19,843 nucleotides of DNA from Hyphomicrobiales bacterium (GTDB lineage: Bacteria; Pseudomonadota; Alphaproteobacteria; Rhizobiales; Xanthobacteraceae): the NCBI GenBank assembly GCA_016210825.1, contig JACQTM010000132.1:1-19843 (forward strand), in the 5' to 3' direction. Made by a program: the position numbers and the translations under genes. The notes beneath the pieces are model-generated. The model was not told the origin of the DNA and made no database searches. It saw only the letters and a program-made list of their open reading frames with translations. Of this stretch, positions 7,422-14,910 are shown in pieces. The stretch's first letter is position 1; every line of letters starts with the position of its first letter.

Positions 7422-8036
7422 CTAGAGTTTCGATGCGGATCGTCCGCCCACGGTCTCCGCCACCGGCCGTTGCGGCTCGCGCATCGGATAGAAGGTGTAG
7501 GAGAGCGTGATCGTTATGTCTCCATTCGCGTCGGGATCGTCAGCGAGTTTCGGATCGACATAGAAGACAACCGTCATGTCCCGTTTCTCGCCCGGCTTCA
7601 TCCGCTGCTCGGTGAAGCAGAAACAGTTGATCTTCTGGAAATAGGCGCCGAAGACGAGCGGCGTGACGTTATAGGCCGCCTGCCCCATGGTTTCACGCGC
7701 CGTTTCGTTGACCGCGTAATATCGGACGGTCGCGACCTCGCCGAGTTTCACTTGAATCGAATTTTGCTCCGGCGCGAATTTCCACGGCAAGCCGGCGCCG
7801 ACATTGGCGTCGAAGCGCACGATGACCTTGCGGTCGAGCACGTGGTCCGGCGCCGACGTCGCAACTTGCGTCGTGCCGTTGAACCCGGTGACACGGCAGA
7901 ACCAGTTGTAGAAGGGAACGGCCGCATAGGCCGCCCCGACCATGGCGGCAACGAAGACGCCGCAGGCGGCCGCGACTACGACGTCGCGCAAGGGCGATGG
8001 CCGTTTCGCTTGATGCCGGTCAGGCGATTGGGTCAT
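7422..8036 (-). CDS. ctaG: cytochrome c oxidase assembly protein CtaG (Cox11 family)
   Basis: Copper chaperone that delivers copper to the CuB centre of oxidase subunit I. The protein has 204 residues: a short cytoplasmic N-terminus, one membrane helix (about 18-40), a conserved Cys in YNWFCRVTGFNG (C47) and a periplasmic Ig-like domain. That domain contains the copper-binding CFCF motif (138-141) within INCFCFTEQ, followed by PVFFYVDP-like VVFYVDPKL. Length and order are normal for Cox11. It starts 18 nt after the coxF stop with GAGG about 11 nt upstream. Co-transcription with ctaD fits its role. Confidence 0.96.
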   Translation of the reverse strand: MTQSPDRHQAKRPSPLRDVVVAAACGVFVAAMVGAAYAAVPFYNWFCRVTGFNGTTQVATSAPDHVLDRKVIVRFDANVGAGLPWKFAPEQNSIQVKLGEVATVRYYAVNETARETMGQAAYNVTPLVFGAYFQKINCFCFTEQRMKPGEKRDMTVVFYVDPKLADDPDANGDITITLSYTFYPMREPQRPVAETVGGRSASKL

Positions 8037-8054
8037 GAGCGCGCGCGCCTCATT

Positions 8055-8219
8055 TTACAGGGGCCGGTTGAGCAAGCCGGGACCTTTGATCAAGGTCACG
8101 ACGTAGAACAGCACCACGAGGATCGCAAGCGCGAGCGCAATCGCGAGGGAACGGGCGCGGCGACGGCGCTTCTGCTCCTCGGTCAATACGATTCCATTCT
8201 CGCGTTGCTGCATTATCAT
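8055..8219 (-). CDS. coxF: CoxF-type small membrane protein of the oxidase cluster
   Basis: A 54-residue protein: a polar N-terminus with LTEEQKRRRRARS, a single membrane helix (about 25-43), then KGPGLLNRPL. Small proteins of this pattern, with EEQ followed by a basic patch, one helix and a G-P-x-x-x-NRPL ending, sit between ctaB and ctaG in many Hyphomicrobiales and are named CoxF; their role in oxidase assembly is not defined. It begins only 4 nt after the ctaB stop. ATG at 8219 and ATG at 8213 are both possible. The second is 7 nt from AAGAG and would give 52 residues. A longer open frame upstream overlaps ctaB and is not real. Confidence 0.82.
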   Translation of the reverse strand: MIMQQRENGIVLTEEQKRRRRARSLAIALALAILVVLFYVVTLIKGPGLLNRPL

Positions 8220-8223
8220 GCTC

Positions 8224-9189
8224 TTAACCGCCGAAACGACCGAACGAACTACCAAGACCGTGCGTGACCAGAAGCGTGGCGAACAGAAGGAAAAGATAAA
8301 GGATCGAATAGGCAAAAAGGTGCCTCGCCGCCTGCTCCAAGGCGGCATTGTCTCGCGCGAGGCGCACCCGCACAGCAAAGCCAATCATCAGTAAACCGGC
8401 AACGATCGCCGATACGCCATAAAGCGATCCAGCGTAACCAAGCAACCACGGCGCCGTGCCGACCGGTGCTAGCACGACCGAATAGAGCAAGATCTGCCGC
8501 CGGGTCTCCTTCTCGCCGGCGACGACCGGCAGCATTGGAATCCCGGCGCGCGCGTAGTCACTGGTGCGATAAAGCGACAGCGCCCAGAAATGTGGTGGTG
8601 TCCAAAAGAATATGATGAGGAACATCAGGATCGCTTCGATCCCAACTGCGCCCGTTGCCGCGGCCCAGCCGATCACCGGCGGTAACGCTCCGGCCGCGCC
8701 GCCAATGACGATGTTCTGCGGCGTCGTTCGCTTAAGCCACATCGTATAGACGACGGCATAGAAGAATATCGTAAATGCAAGCAGCGCCGCGGCAAGCCAG
8801 CTAACCAATAGGCCAAGTATGACGATCGAGAAGGCGGCAAGCGTAACCCCAAAACCGAGCGCCTCGCCGGGCGCGATCCGGCCTGCCGGGATCGGACGGC
8901 GCGCGGTGCGCGTCATCATCGCGTCCACATCGGCGTCGTACCACATATTCAGCGCGCCAGCCGCGCCGGCGCCGACAGCAATGCAAAGTAGCGCGGTGAA
9001 TCCGATCACCGGATGTAGTTGGCCGGGCGCAACAACGAGACCGACGAGCGCGGTGAAAACGACGAGCGACATCACGCGCGGTTTCATCAGCGCGATATAG
9101 TCGCCGACGCTGGCCATGCTCGGCTCAAGCCGCGCATCCGTCTTATCGGTTTGCGCCGATGAGGAAAGACCTTCGCTTGCAATCGACAT
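8224..9189 (-). CDS. ctaB: protoheme IX farnesyltransferase (heme O synthase)
   Basis: Attaches a farnesyl group to protoheme IX to make heme O, the precursor of heme a, in the inner membrane. The protein has 321 residues and about nine helices, as in the UbiA-type prenyltransferases. Key parts: LMKPRVMSLVVFTALVG, the first Asp-rich motif NMWYDADVDAMMTRTARRP (prenyl diphosphate / Mg2+), RTTPQNIVIGGAAGALPPVIGW, and FWTPPHFWALSLYRTSDYARAG, the second conserved loop. The start at 9189 gives the usual short polar N-terminus. An open frame continues further upstream into ctaD but has no start signal. It lies 58 nt after ctaD and 4 nt before coxF. It makes the cofactor precursor for CtaD. Confidence 0.96.
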   Translation of the reverse strand: MSIASEGLSSSAQTDKTDARLEPSMASVGDYIALMKPRVMSLVVFTALVGLVVAPGQLHPVIGFTALLCIAVGAGAAGALNMWYDADVDAMMTRTARRPIPAGRIAPGEALGFGVTLAAFSIVILGLLVSWLAAALLAFTIFFYAVVYTMWLKRTTPQNIVIGGAAGALPPVIGWAAATGAVGIEAILMFLIIFFWTPPHFWALSLYRTSDYARAGIPMLPVVAGEKETRRQILLYSVVLAPVGTAPWLLGYAGSLYGVSAIVAGLLMIGFAVRVRLARDNAALEQAARHLFAYSILYLFLLFATLLVTHGLGSSFGRFGG

Positions 9190-9247
9190 TGGTGCCAGGC
9201 TCTTCAACTTCGCCGCGATCTTCGCGTGGGCTCGCGCCGCCGCATTT

Positions 9248-10876
9248 TCACTTGATCTGCGGTAACACTTCGAATTGATGGAACGGCGGCGGCGAAGACA
9301 GTGTCCATTCCAACGTGGTCGCGCCCGCGCCCCAAGGATTATTGGCCGCTTTCTCCTTGCGCAAAAATGCCTGCGCCAAACCAATGAAGAAGACGACGAG
9401 ACCGGCCGCGGAGATGTAAGCGCCAATCGAGGACACGTAGTTCCAGCCGGCGAACGCATCCGGATAATCGGCGATGCGCCGGGGCATTCCCGCGAGGCCA
9501 AGGAAATGCTGCGGGAAGAAGATCACGTTGACGCCGATGAAAGTCAGCCAGAAATGCAGCTTGCCGAGTGTCTCATTGTACATATAGCCGCTGATCTTCG
9601 GGAACCAGTAATACCAGCCGGCGAAGATGGCGAATACCGCGCCGAGCGAGAGCACATAGTGGAAGTGCGCGACGACATAATAGGTATCGTGCAAGGCCCG
9701 ATCGACGCCCGCATTGGCCAACACCACGCCGGTGACGCCGCCAATGGTGAAGAGGAAGATCAGTCCAATCGCCCACAGCATCGGCGTGCGGAACTGAATC
9801 GATCCGCCCCACATGGTCGCGATCCACGAGAAAATCTTTACGCCTGTCGGCACGGCAATCACCATCGTCGCGGCGACGAAATAAGCCTGCGCGCCGGTGG
9901 ACATGCCGACCGTGTACATGTGGTGTGCCCAAACCACAAAGCCGATGCCGCCGATCGCGACCATCGCATAGGCCATGCCGAGATAGCCGAACACCGGCTT
10001 ACGTGAAAAAGTCGAGACGATCTGGCTGACCATGCCGAAGCCGGGCAGGATAAGAATGTAGACCTCGGGATGGCCAAAGAACCAAAACAGGTGCTGGAAC
10101 AGCACCGGGTCGCCGCCACCATCGGGTGAGAAGAAGGTCGAGCCGAAATTTCGATCGGTCAACAACATCGTGATCCCGCCCGCCAGCACCGGCATCGCCA
10201 GTAGGATTAGGAACACGGTCACTAGAATCGACCAGACAAACAGCGGCATTTTGTGCAACGTCATGCCCGGCGCGCGCATGTTGAAGATGGTGGTAATGAA
10301 ATTGATCGCGCCGAGGATCGACGAAGCGCCGGCGAGATGCAGTGACAGAATGGCGAAATCGACCGCCGGCCCGGGATGGCCGGTGGTGGAAAGCGGCGCA
10401 TAGATCGTCCAGCCTGCCCCCACCCCGTTCTCGCTCGGCTCGCCCTCGACGAACATCGAAATAAGCAGCAGCGCGAATGACGATGGCAACAGCCAGAAAG
10501 AAATGTTGTTCATCCGTGGAAACGCCATGTCGGGCGCGCCAATCATCAACGGCACGATCCAATTGCCGAAACCGCCAATCATCGCTGGCATCACCATGAA
10601 GAAAATCATGATCAAGCCATGCGCCGTGGTGAACACGTTAAACACGTGCGGATTGTGGAAAATCTGCAGGCCGGGTTCCTGCAGTTCCATGCGCATGGCA
10701 ATTGATAGGATGCCGCCGATCACGCCCGCGATGATGGCAAACACAAGATACATCGTGCCGATGTCCTTGTGATTTGTCGAATAGACGAAGCGGCGCCACC
10801 CGGTCGGGTGTGCGTGGGCGCCGTGCGCATCATGCGCATGGGCTTCGTGTGCGCCGTAATTCACCGTCGTTGCCAT
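9248..10876 (-). CDS. ctaD: cytochrome c oxidase subunit I (aa3 type)
   Basis: Catalytic subunit of the heme-copper oxidase that reduces O2 to water and pumps protons. It has 542 residues and about twelve helices. Metal ligands are visible: H86 and H406 (heme a), H404 (heme a3), and H269, H318 and H319 (CuB). H269 lies in FGHPEVYI, whose Y273 is the cross-linked tyrosine and whose E271 marks a type A1 oxidase. Proton-channel residues are also present: K347 in PTGVKIFSW for the K channel, and NWIVPLMIGAPDMAFPRMNN for the D channel. It has an unusual His-rich N-terminal tail (six His between residues 10 and 23). The start is supported by AAGGA at 7 nt. It lies 58 nt after ctaC. Together the motifs leave no doubt about the assignment. 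Confidence 0.98.
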   Translation of the reverse strand: MATTVNYGAHEAHAHDAHGAHAHPTGWRRFVYSTNHKDIGTMYLVFAIIAGVIGGILSIAMRMELQEPGLQIFHNPHVFNVFTTAHGLIMIFFMVMPAMIGGFGNWIVPLMIGAPDMAFPRMNNISFWLLPSSFALLLISMFVEGEPSENGVGAGWTIYAPLSTTGHPGPAVDFAILSLHLAGASSILGAINFITTIFNMRAPGMTLHKMPLFVWSILVTVFLILLAMPVLAGGITMLLTDRNFGSTFFSPDGGGDPVLFQHLFWFFGHPEVYILILPGFGMVSQIVSTFSRKPVFGYLGMAYAMVAIGGIGFVVWAHHMYTVGMSTGAQAYFVAATMVIAVPTGVKIFSWIATMWGGSIQFRTPMLWAIGLIFLFTIGGVTGVVLANAGVDRALHDTYYVVAHFHYVLSLGAVFAIFAGWYYWFPKISGYMYNETLGKLHFWLTFIGVNVIFFPQHFLGLAGMPRRIADYPDAFAGWNYVSSIGAYISAAGLVVFFIGLAQAFLRKEKAANNPWGAGATTLEWTLSSPPPFHQFEVLPQIK

Positions 10877-10934
10877 CGTCTAATCCTTCGACGTTTGTCG
10901 TTATCGCCCGCGTTTGTGACGTGCCATCGCGCGC

Positions 10935-11774
10935 TCACTCCGCCTTGGCGGCCACAGCGAGCGGACGGCCGTCGCCGTTCGCGTATTTCTTCTTTGCCTC
11001 ATCGGCCCAAGCGGTGAAGTCTTTTTCGCTGACCACACGCACCGCGATCGGCATGAAAGCGTGGTCCTTTCCGCACAACTCCGAGCACTGGCCGTAATAG
11101 ACACCCTCACGATCCGCCTGGAACCAGGTCTCATTAAGCCGGCCTGGAACGGCGTCGACTTTGATGCCAAAGGCGGGAACCGCAAAGGCGTGAATAACAT
11201 CGGCGCCCGTAACCTGGACGCGGATCACCTTGTTGACCGGCACCACCATCTCGTTATCGACCGCGAGCAAGCGCGGCTGCCCGGCCTTGCGGTCCTTATC
11301 CTGTAGCATCAACGAATCGAATTCAAACTTGCCGCTATCCGGATAGCTATAGCTCCAGAACCATTGCTTGCCGGTCGCCTTCACAGTGATGGCGGCCGGT
11401 GGAATGGTTTGCTGGTAGAACAACAAGCGGAATGACGGCACTGCGATGGCGACCAGGATGAACACCGGAATGATCGTCCACGCGACCTCGATCACGGCGT
11501 TGTGCGTCGTCTTCGATGGTGTCGGGTTGGCGCGCGCGTTAAAGCGCAGCATCACGACCAGCAAGAGTGACAGAACGAATACGACAATGACGGTGATGAT
11601 GATCAAGAGGAAGTCGTGGAACCAGGCAATGTCCTCCATCACCGGTGAGCCGGGGGTTTGAAATCCCATTTGCCAGGGCGAAGGCTGCCCCGAGGCTGCA
11701 AGAGCCATGCCGCCGCCATGGAGAAGGGCTGCCATGGCAGCCGCCGAAGCGATCAACCGCTTGAGCACCAGCAT
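10935..11774 (-). CDS. ctaC: cytochrome c oxidase subunit II
   Basis: Subunit II carries the CuA centre that takes electrons from cytochrome c on the periplasmic side. It has 279 residues: signal peptide (about 1-27, cleavage after ALA), two membrane helices (about 53-77 and 94-118), the aromatic electron-entry segment KQWFWSYSYP (136-145), and a cupredoxin domain. All CuA ligands are present: H195, C230, E232, C234, H238 and M241 in CSELCGKDHAFM. There is no C-terminal cytochrome c domain, so it is the standard aa3 form. It is the first gene of the oxidase cluster. AAGGAG lies 11 nt before the ATG. An A/T tract of 8 (11795-11802) lies in its leader. Confidence 0.98.
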   Translation of the reverse strand: MLVLKRLIASAAAMAALLHGGGMALAASGQPSPWQMGFQTPGSPVMEDIAWFHDFLLIIITVIVVFVLSLLLVVMLRFNARANPTPSKTTHNAVIEVAWTIIPVFILVAIAVPSFRLLFYQQTIPPAAITVKATGKQWFWSYSYPDSGKFEFDSLMLQDKDRKAGQPRLLAVDNEMVVPVNKVIRVQVTGADVIHAFAVPAFGIKVDAVPGRLNETWFQADREGVYYGQCSELCGKDHAFMPIAVRVVSEKDFTAWADEAKKKYANGDGRPLAVAAKAE

Positions 11775-12144
11775 CGTTTTATTCGCTCCTTCGCAAAAAA
11801 AAGCTGCTTTGCCGCATCCTTACCGCTACGCATCGTGTCGGATCGGTGCGCGAAACCCGCCTCGGGATGAGCCTCGGCACACTGAGGGTCCTTGGCAGGG
11901 ATCGGCGGGAGGGGGCAATTCCCGGCCTCTCAAACCATAATTCCGTCCCACTCGCAATGTGCCTGATGGCATGGCGGATGCGACCAACGGCTTATTATAA
12001 ATGCCGCTCGATTATGGAGTTCGCCATGTACTCCGCCATGGCTTGGATCGGGCACATATCCTTGACACCCAGTGTTTCGCAGGTAGGTGTCACCGTGTCG
12101 GCCGCAATACCCTGATTCGAATGGCGCAGCCCCGGGATTGGAAG
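11775..12144. promoter_or_regulatory. divergent control region between ctaC and the IalB-family gene
   Basis: About 370 nt without a convincing gene. It should hold the promoter of the oxidase operon (leftward) and of the IalB-tldD pair (rightward). Visible structure: an 8-nt A tract (11795-11802) that reads as a T tract in the ctaC leader just before the ribosome-binding site; an ATTATA/TATAAT-like segment at 11994-11999 without a good -35 on either strand; a TTGACA at 12062-12067 on plus with no good -10; and an inverted repeat at 12063-12092. Short open frames here (for example 11846-12115 on plus and 11995-12186 on minus) have no family resemblance. I cannot place the start sites. Confidence 0.5.
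12063..12092. promoter_or_regulatory. inverted repeat upstream of the IalB-family gene (possible operator)
   Basis: TGACACC (12063-12069) and GGTGTCA (12086-12092) are perfect 7-bp inverted arms with a 16-nt spacer, about 50 nt before the ATG at 12145. The left arm overlaps a consensus-like -35 TTGACA, so a bound protein there would affect rightward transcription. It could also be a leader hairpin. No known regulator is assigned. Confidence 0.35.
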
Positions 12145-12675
12145 ATGACGACGACCGGCAAGGCTAATCTTGCGCGACAACTTCACAGGTTCGCCTTCGC
12201 CCTTGGTCTCTTAGCCTCGTCCGGCGCGGCTACGCCGGCGACGGCGCAGGGCGCCGTCCGCTCGGTCCATAATGACTGGCAGGTACGCTGCGACACGCCA
12301 CCCGGCGCGCAAGGCGAGCAATGCGCATTGATCCAAAGTGTCACCGCCGAGGATCGCGCGAATGTCGGTTTGACGGTCATCGTGCTCAAGACGGCCGATC
12401 AGAAGAGCCGGCTGATGCGCGTGGTGGCGCCGCTCGGCGTATTGTTGCCGTCCGGGCTCGGGCTGAAGATCGACAATGCCGATATCGGCCGTGCCGGCTT
12501 CGTGCGCTGCCTGCAGAATGGATGCATCGCCGAGGTCGTCATGGATGATAATCTTGTCAAAAAGTTGCGCGCGGGACAGACCGCGACCTTCATCATCTTT
12601 CAGACGCCCGAGGAAGGCATCGGCTTCCCAATGTCGCTCAAGGGGTTCCCCGAGGGCTACGACAAGCTGCCTTAG
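12145..12675 (+). CDS. invasion-associated locus B (IalB) family secreted protein
   Basis: A 176-residue member of the IalB family, named after a Bartonella erythrocyte-invasion protein but widespread in non-pathogenic Hyphomicrobiales as periplasmic proteins of unclear role. The N-terminus looks like a signal peptide with cleavage near ATAQG (about residues 32-36). The family pattern follows: NDWQVRCDTPPGAQGEQCALIQ with two Cys, LLPSGLGLKIDNADIGRAGFVRCLQNGCIAE with two more, then GQTATFIIFQTPEEGIGFPMSLKGF. The Cys pairs suggest disulfides. ATG at 12145 is chosen; ATG at 12121 would add eight residues and has no better ribosome-binding site. It is followed 74 nt later by tldD on the same strand and is divergent from ctaC, a neighbourhood I recall from Bradyrhizobium-like genomes. 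Confidence 0.85.
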   Translation: MTTTGKANLARQLHRFAFALGLLASSGAATPATAQGAVRSVHNDWQVRCDTPPGAQGEQCALIQSVTAEDRANVGLTVIVLKTADQKSRLMRVVAPLGVLLPSGLGLKIDNADIGRAGFVRCLQNGCIAEVVMDDNLVKKLRAGQTATFIIFQTPEEGIGFPMSLKGFPEGYDKLP

Positions 12676-12749
12676 ATCGCAGCGATCACCCTCGCGCGGT
12701 GGCTTGCCGGTGATTATCTTGCGTGAAGCCCAATGAGTGAGCCGCAGTT

Positions 12750-14174
12750 ATGAGCACAAATTCCATGGCGTCCTTGATCGACCGTGCCGGCCTCGATCGC
12801 GCGCGGGTCAAGACCTTGATCGGCCGCGGTTTGGATGGCGCCGACGACGGCGAGCTATTCCTCGAATATCGTCAATCCGAGGCGCTGCTCTTCGATAATG
12901 GACGCTTGAAGCAGGCAACCTACGACACCGCGCAGGGGTTTGGTTTGCGCGCGGTCAAGGGTGAAGCGGTCGGCTATGCGCACGCCTCGGATGTCTCCGA
13001 GGCTGCCCTTGCGCGCGCAGCTGATGCCGTGCGCGCGGTCAAGGGCGGCCATTCCGGCCGATATGCCGAGGCGCCCGGGCGTACCAATGTCCACTTCTAT
13101 GGCGACGAGAACCCTCTGCAAGCGCCGGGCTTCGAGGCCAAGGTAAAGCTCCTGCAGGACATCGACGCCTATACGCGCGCGAAGGATCCGCGCGTGCGTC
13201 AGGTTTCGGTCAGCCTCGCCGCTTCCTGGCAGGTCGTTGAAATCGTTCGCGCCGATGGCGAGAGCTACCGCGACTTGCGCCCTCTGGTGCGTGTCAATGT
13301 CTCGGTGGTCGCGGGCGAAGGCGACCGGCAGGAGACCGGCAGCAACGGTTACGGCGGCCGCGAGCGCTATGCGCGCTTCATTGAGACATCCGCGTGGCAG
13401 GGCGCCGCAGACAGCGCCGTGCGTCAGGCGCTGATCAATCTACAATCGGTACCGGCACCGGCGGGTGAGATGGACGTCGTGCTCGCGTCCGGCTGGCCGG
13501 GCGTGATGCTGCATGAAGCGGTGGGTCACGGTCTCGAAGGTGATTTCAACCGCAAAAAGACCTCGGCGTTTTCAGGACTGATGGGCAAGCGCGTCGCCGC
13601 CAAAGGCGTCACCATCGTCGATGACGGCACGCTGATGCAACGCCGCGGCTCGCTCACCATCGACGACGAAGGCACGCCGACCAATCGTACGATGCTAATC
13701 GAGGACGGCATTCTCGTCGGCTACATGCAGGACCGGCAGAATGCACGCCTGCTCAACATGAAACCGACCGGCAATGGACGGCGCGAATCCTACGCGCATA
13801 TGCCGATGCCGCGCATGACCAACACCTACATGCTCGCGGGTGCGCGCGATCCCGGCGAGATTCTCGCTTCGGTTAAAAACGGCATCTATGCCGTTCATTT
13901 CGGCGGTGGGCAGGTGGACATAACGTCGGGCAAATATGTCTTCCAATGCACCGAGGCTTATTCAATCGAGAACGGCAAGGTCGGCGCTCCGCTTAAGGGC
14001 GCGATGCTGATCGGCAACGGCCCGACCGATCTGCATCGCGTGTCGATGATCGGCAATGATCTTGCGCTTGACACCGGTATCGGCACCTGCGGCAAGAACG
14101 GCCAGGGTGTCCCCGTCGGCGTCGGTCAGCCGACAATGCGCATTGATAAAATCACCGTCGGCGGCACGGCGTAG
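12750..14174 (+). CDS. tldD: metalloprotease TldD
   Basis: TldD forms a zinc protease with TldE/PmbA that degrades unfolded peptides, matures microcin B17 and processes CcdA in enterobacteria. This protein has 474 residues, the family length. The zinc motif HEAVGH is at 255-260 in LHEAVGHGLEGDFNRK, and the conserved C-terminal Cys (about C447, in GTCGKNGQG) is the likely third ligand. Other marks are SGRYAEAPGRTNVHFYGDE and GGGQVDITSGKYVFQCTEAY. No signal peptide is seen, so it is cytoplasmic. No tldE partner is in the window. The ATG at 12750 has GTGAG 8 nt upstream; ATG at 12765 is possible. Its TAG stop directly abuts the stop of the convergent PAN-domain gene. Confidence 0.96.
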   Translation: MSTNSMASLIDRAGLDRARVKTLIGRGLDGADDGELFLEYRQSEALLFDNGRLKQATYDTAQGFGLRAVKGEAVGYAHASDVSEAALARAADAVRAVKGGHSGRYAEAPGRTNVHFYGDENPLQAPGFEAKVKLLQDIDAYTRAKDPRVRQVSVSLAASWQVVEIVRADGESYRDLRPLVRVNVSVVAGEGDRQETGSNGYGGRERYARFIETSAWQGAADSAVRQALINLQSVPAPAGEMDVVLASGWPGVMLHEAVGHGLEGDFNRKKTSAFSGLMGKRVAAKGVTIVDDGTLMQRRGSLTIDDEGTPTNRTMLIEDGILVGYMQDRQNARLLNMKPTGNGRRESYAHMPMPRMTNTYMLAGARDPGEILASVKNGIYAVHFGGGQVDITSGKYVFQCTEAYSIENGKVGAPLKGAMLIGNGPTDLHRVSMIGNDLALDTGIGTCGKNGQGVPVGVGQPTMRIDKITVGGTA

Positions 14175-14720
14175 CTACCGCACCACCCCTGATATGCAGC
14201 ACGGCTGGCGCCGTGGCGGCTTGATATTGTCCTTAAGATAACAGCGCGCGGTCGCCGTCCCGTATCCTGGCCGCAAATATGTCCAAGCGCGGCAGCGATT
14301 GTCGGCTTGACACGCCGTCGCGCAGAGCTGACCTCGTGCATCGGGTAAAATATCAAAGTGGCGATAATCGCCCCCAATGCGGTCGATCGAATATTCGACC
14401 GGCCCCGAACGCGGCTCGACCAAAGCGCCACCGCGCACCCCCGAGATGCAACAATTGTTGAGAATTGGCGGGGTCACCTGGTTCTTCAGCCAGCACACGG
14501 CGTTGACTAAAGCGGTCGTCGGATAGGAAAAACTCCAGGCGCGGCAGCGTGAATCACGGTCGCAACGCGCGGCGCAAACCGCTGGATCTCCCGATCGTAC
14601 CGGAAAATTTGAATAATCGCCGCCCAGACGGTCGAAGCCGATTTGGGCGTGGACAAGGCCCGTCCCAAAAGCGACTAAACACAGCCCCAGTACGAAAATA
14701 TGCTGCCTTATCAACCGCAT
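14175..14720 (-). CDS. secreted protein with two PAN/Apple-like repeats
   Basis: A 181-residue protein with a clear signal peptide (about 1-25, ending VHAQ) followed by two tandem PAN/Apple-type repeats, about residues 28-96 and 112-180. Each has the pattern GGDY, then C-x3-C-x5-C-R-A-W, a later C-[WY]-L-K, and a final CCISGV. The Cys positions are 49, 53, 59, 76, 90, 91 and 133, 137, 143, 160, 174, 175: identical spacing with a period of 84. PAN domains bind protein or carbohydrate ligands outside the cytoplasm; the ligand here is unknown. ATG at 14720 is chosen because it starts the signal peptide; a GTG at 14747 would add nine residues. It is convergent with tldD (zero gap) and divergent from the glycosyltransferase gene, so a link to surface polysaccharide is only a guess. 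Confidence 0.85.
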   Translation of the reverse strand: MRLIRQHIFVLGLCLVAFGTGLVHAQIGFDRLGGDYSNFPVRSGDPAVCAARCDRDSRCRAWSFSYPTTALVNAVCWLKNQVTPPILNNCCISGVRGGALVEPRSGPVEYSIDRIGGDYRHFDILPDARGQLCATACQADNRCRAWTYLRPGYGTATARCYLKDNIKPPRRQPCCISGVVR

Positions 14721-14910
14721 CGGCCCTATTTTCTTCCGCGCCGCCACTTTATGGAAGCCTCGCAGCGGACGCGAGCTCCATGTCGATGTGGGTGCCTAGT
14801 CTTTCATCAGCAAGACAAATCATAGACAATCCGCATAGGGGAAACACGGCCTCGGCCGGCGCATGGTGGAAAAATGGCGCCGCAGCCGAATGGCAGCAGG
14901 GGGGACAAGC

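Noticed and set aside
7392..8267. Long plus-strand open frame (291 codons) opposite ctaG and coxF
   Set aside because: It mirrors ctaG and coxF exactly, is rich in Arg, His and Asp as expected of an antisense frame of GC-rich coding DNA, and resembles no family.
9190..9501. N-terminal extension of the ctaB frame into ctaD
   Set aside because: It is the third frame of ctaD and lacks a start signal; CtaB normally starts near 9189.
9275..10006. Plus-strand open frame of 243 codons opposite ctaD
   Set aside because: It is antisense to conserved ctaD residues and has a composition typical of a shadow frame.
11995..12186. Small minus-strand frame (63 codons) with a Cys-bearing peptide in the ctaC-IalB spacer
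   Set aside because: No ribosome-binding site, overlap with the IalB start region and no recognisable homology; probably chance.
12685..12714. Short inverted repeat ATCACC / GGTGAT between the IalB-family gene and tldD
   Set aside because: Only 6 bp with an 18-nt loop and no T tract; too weak to call a terminator.
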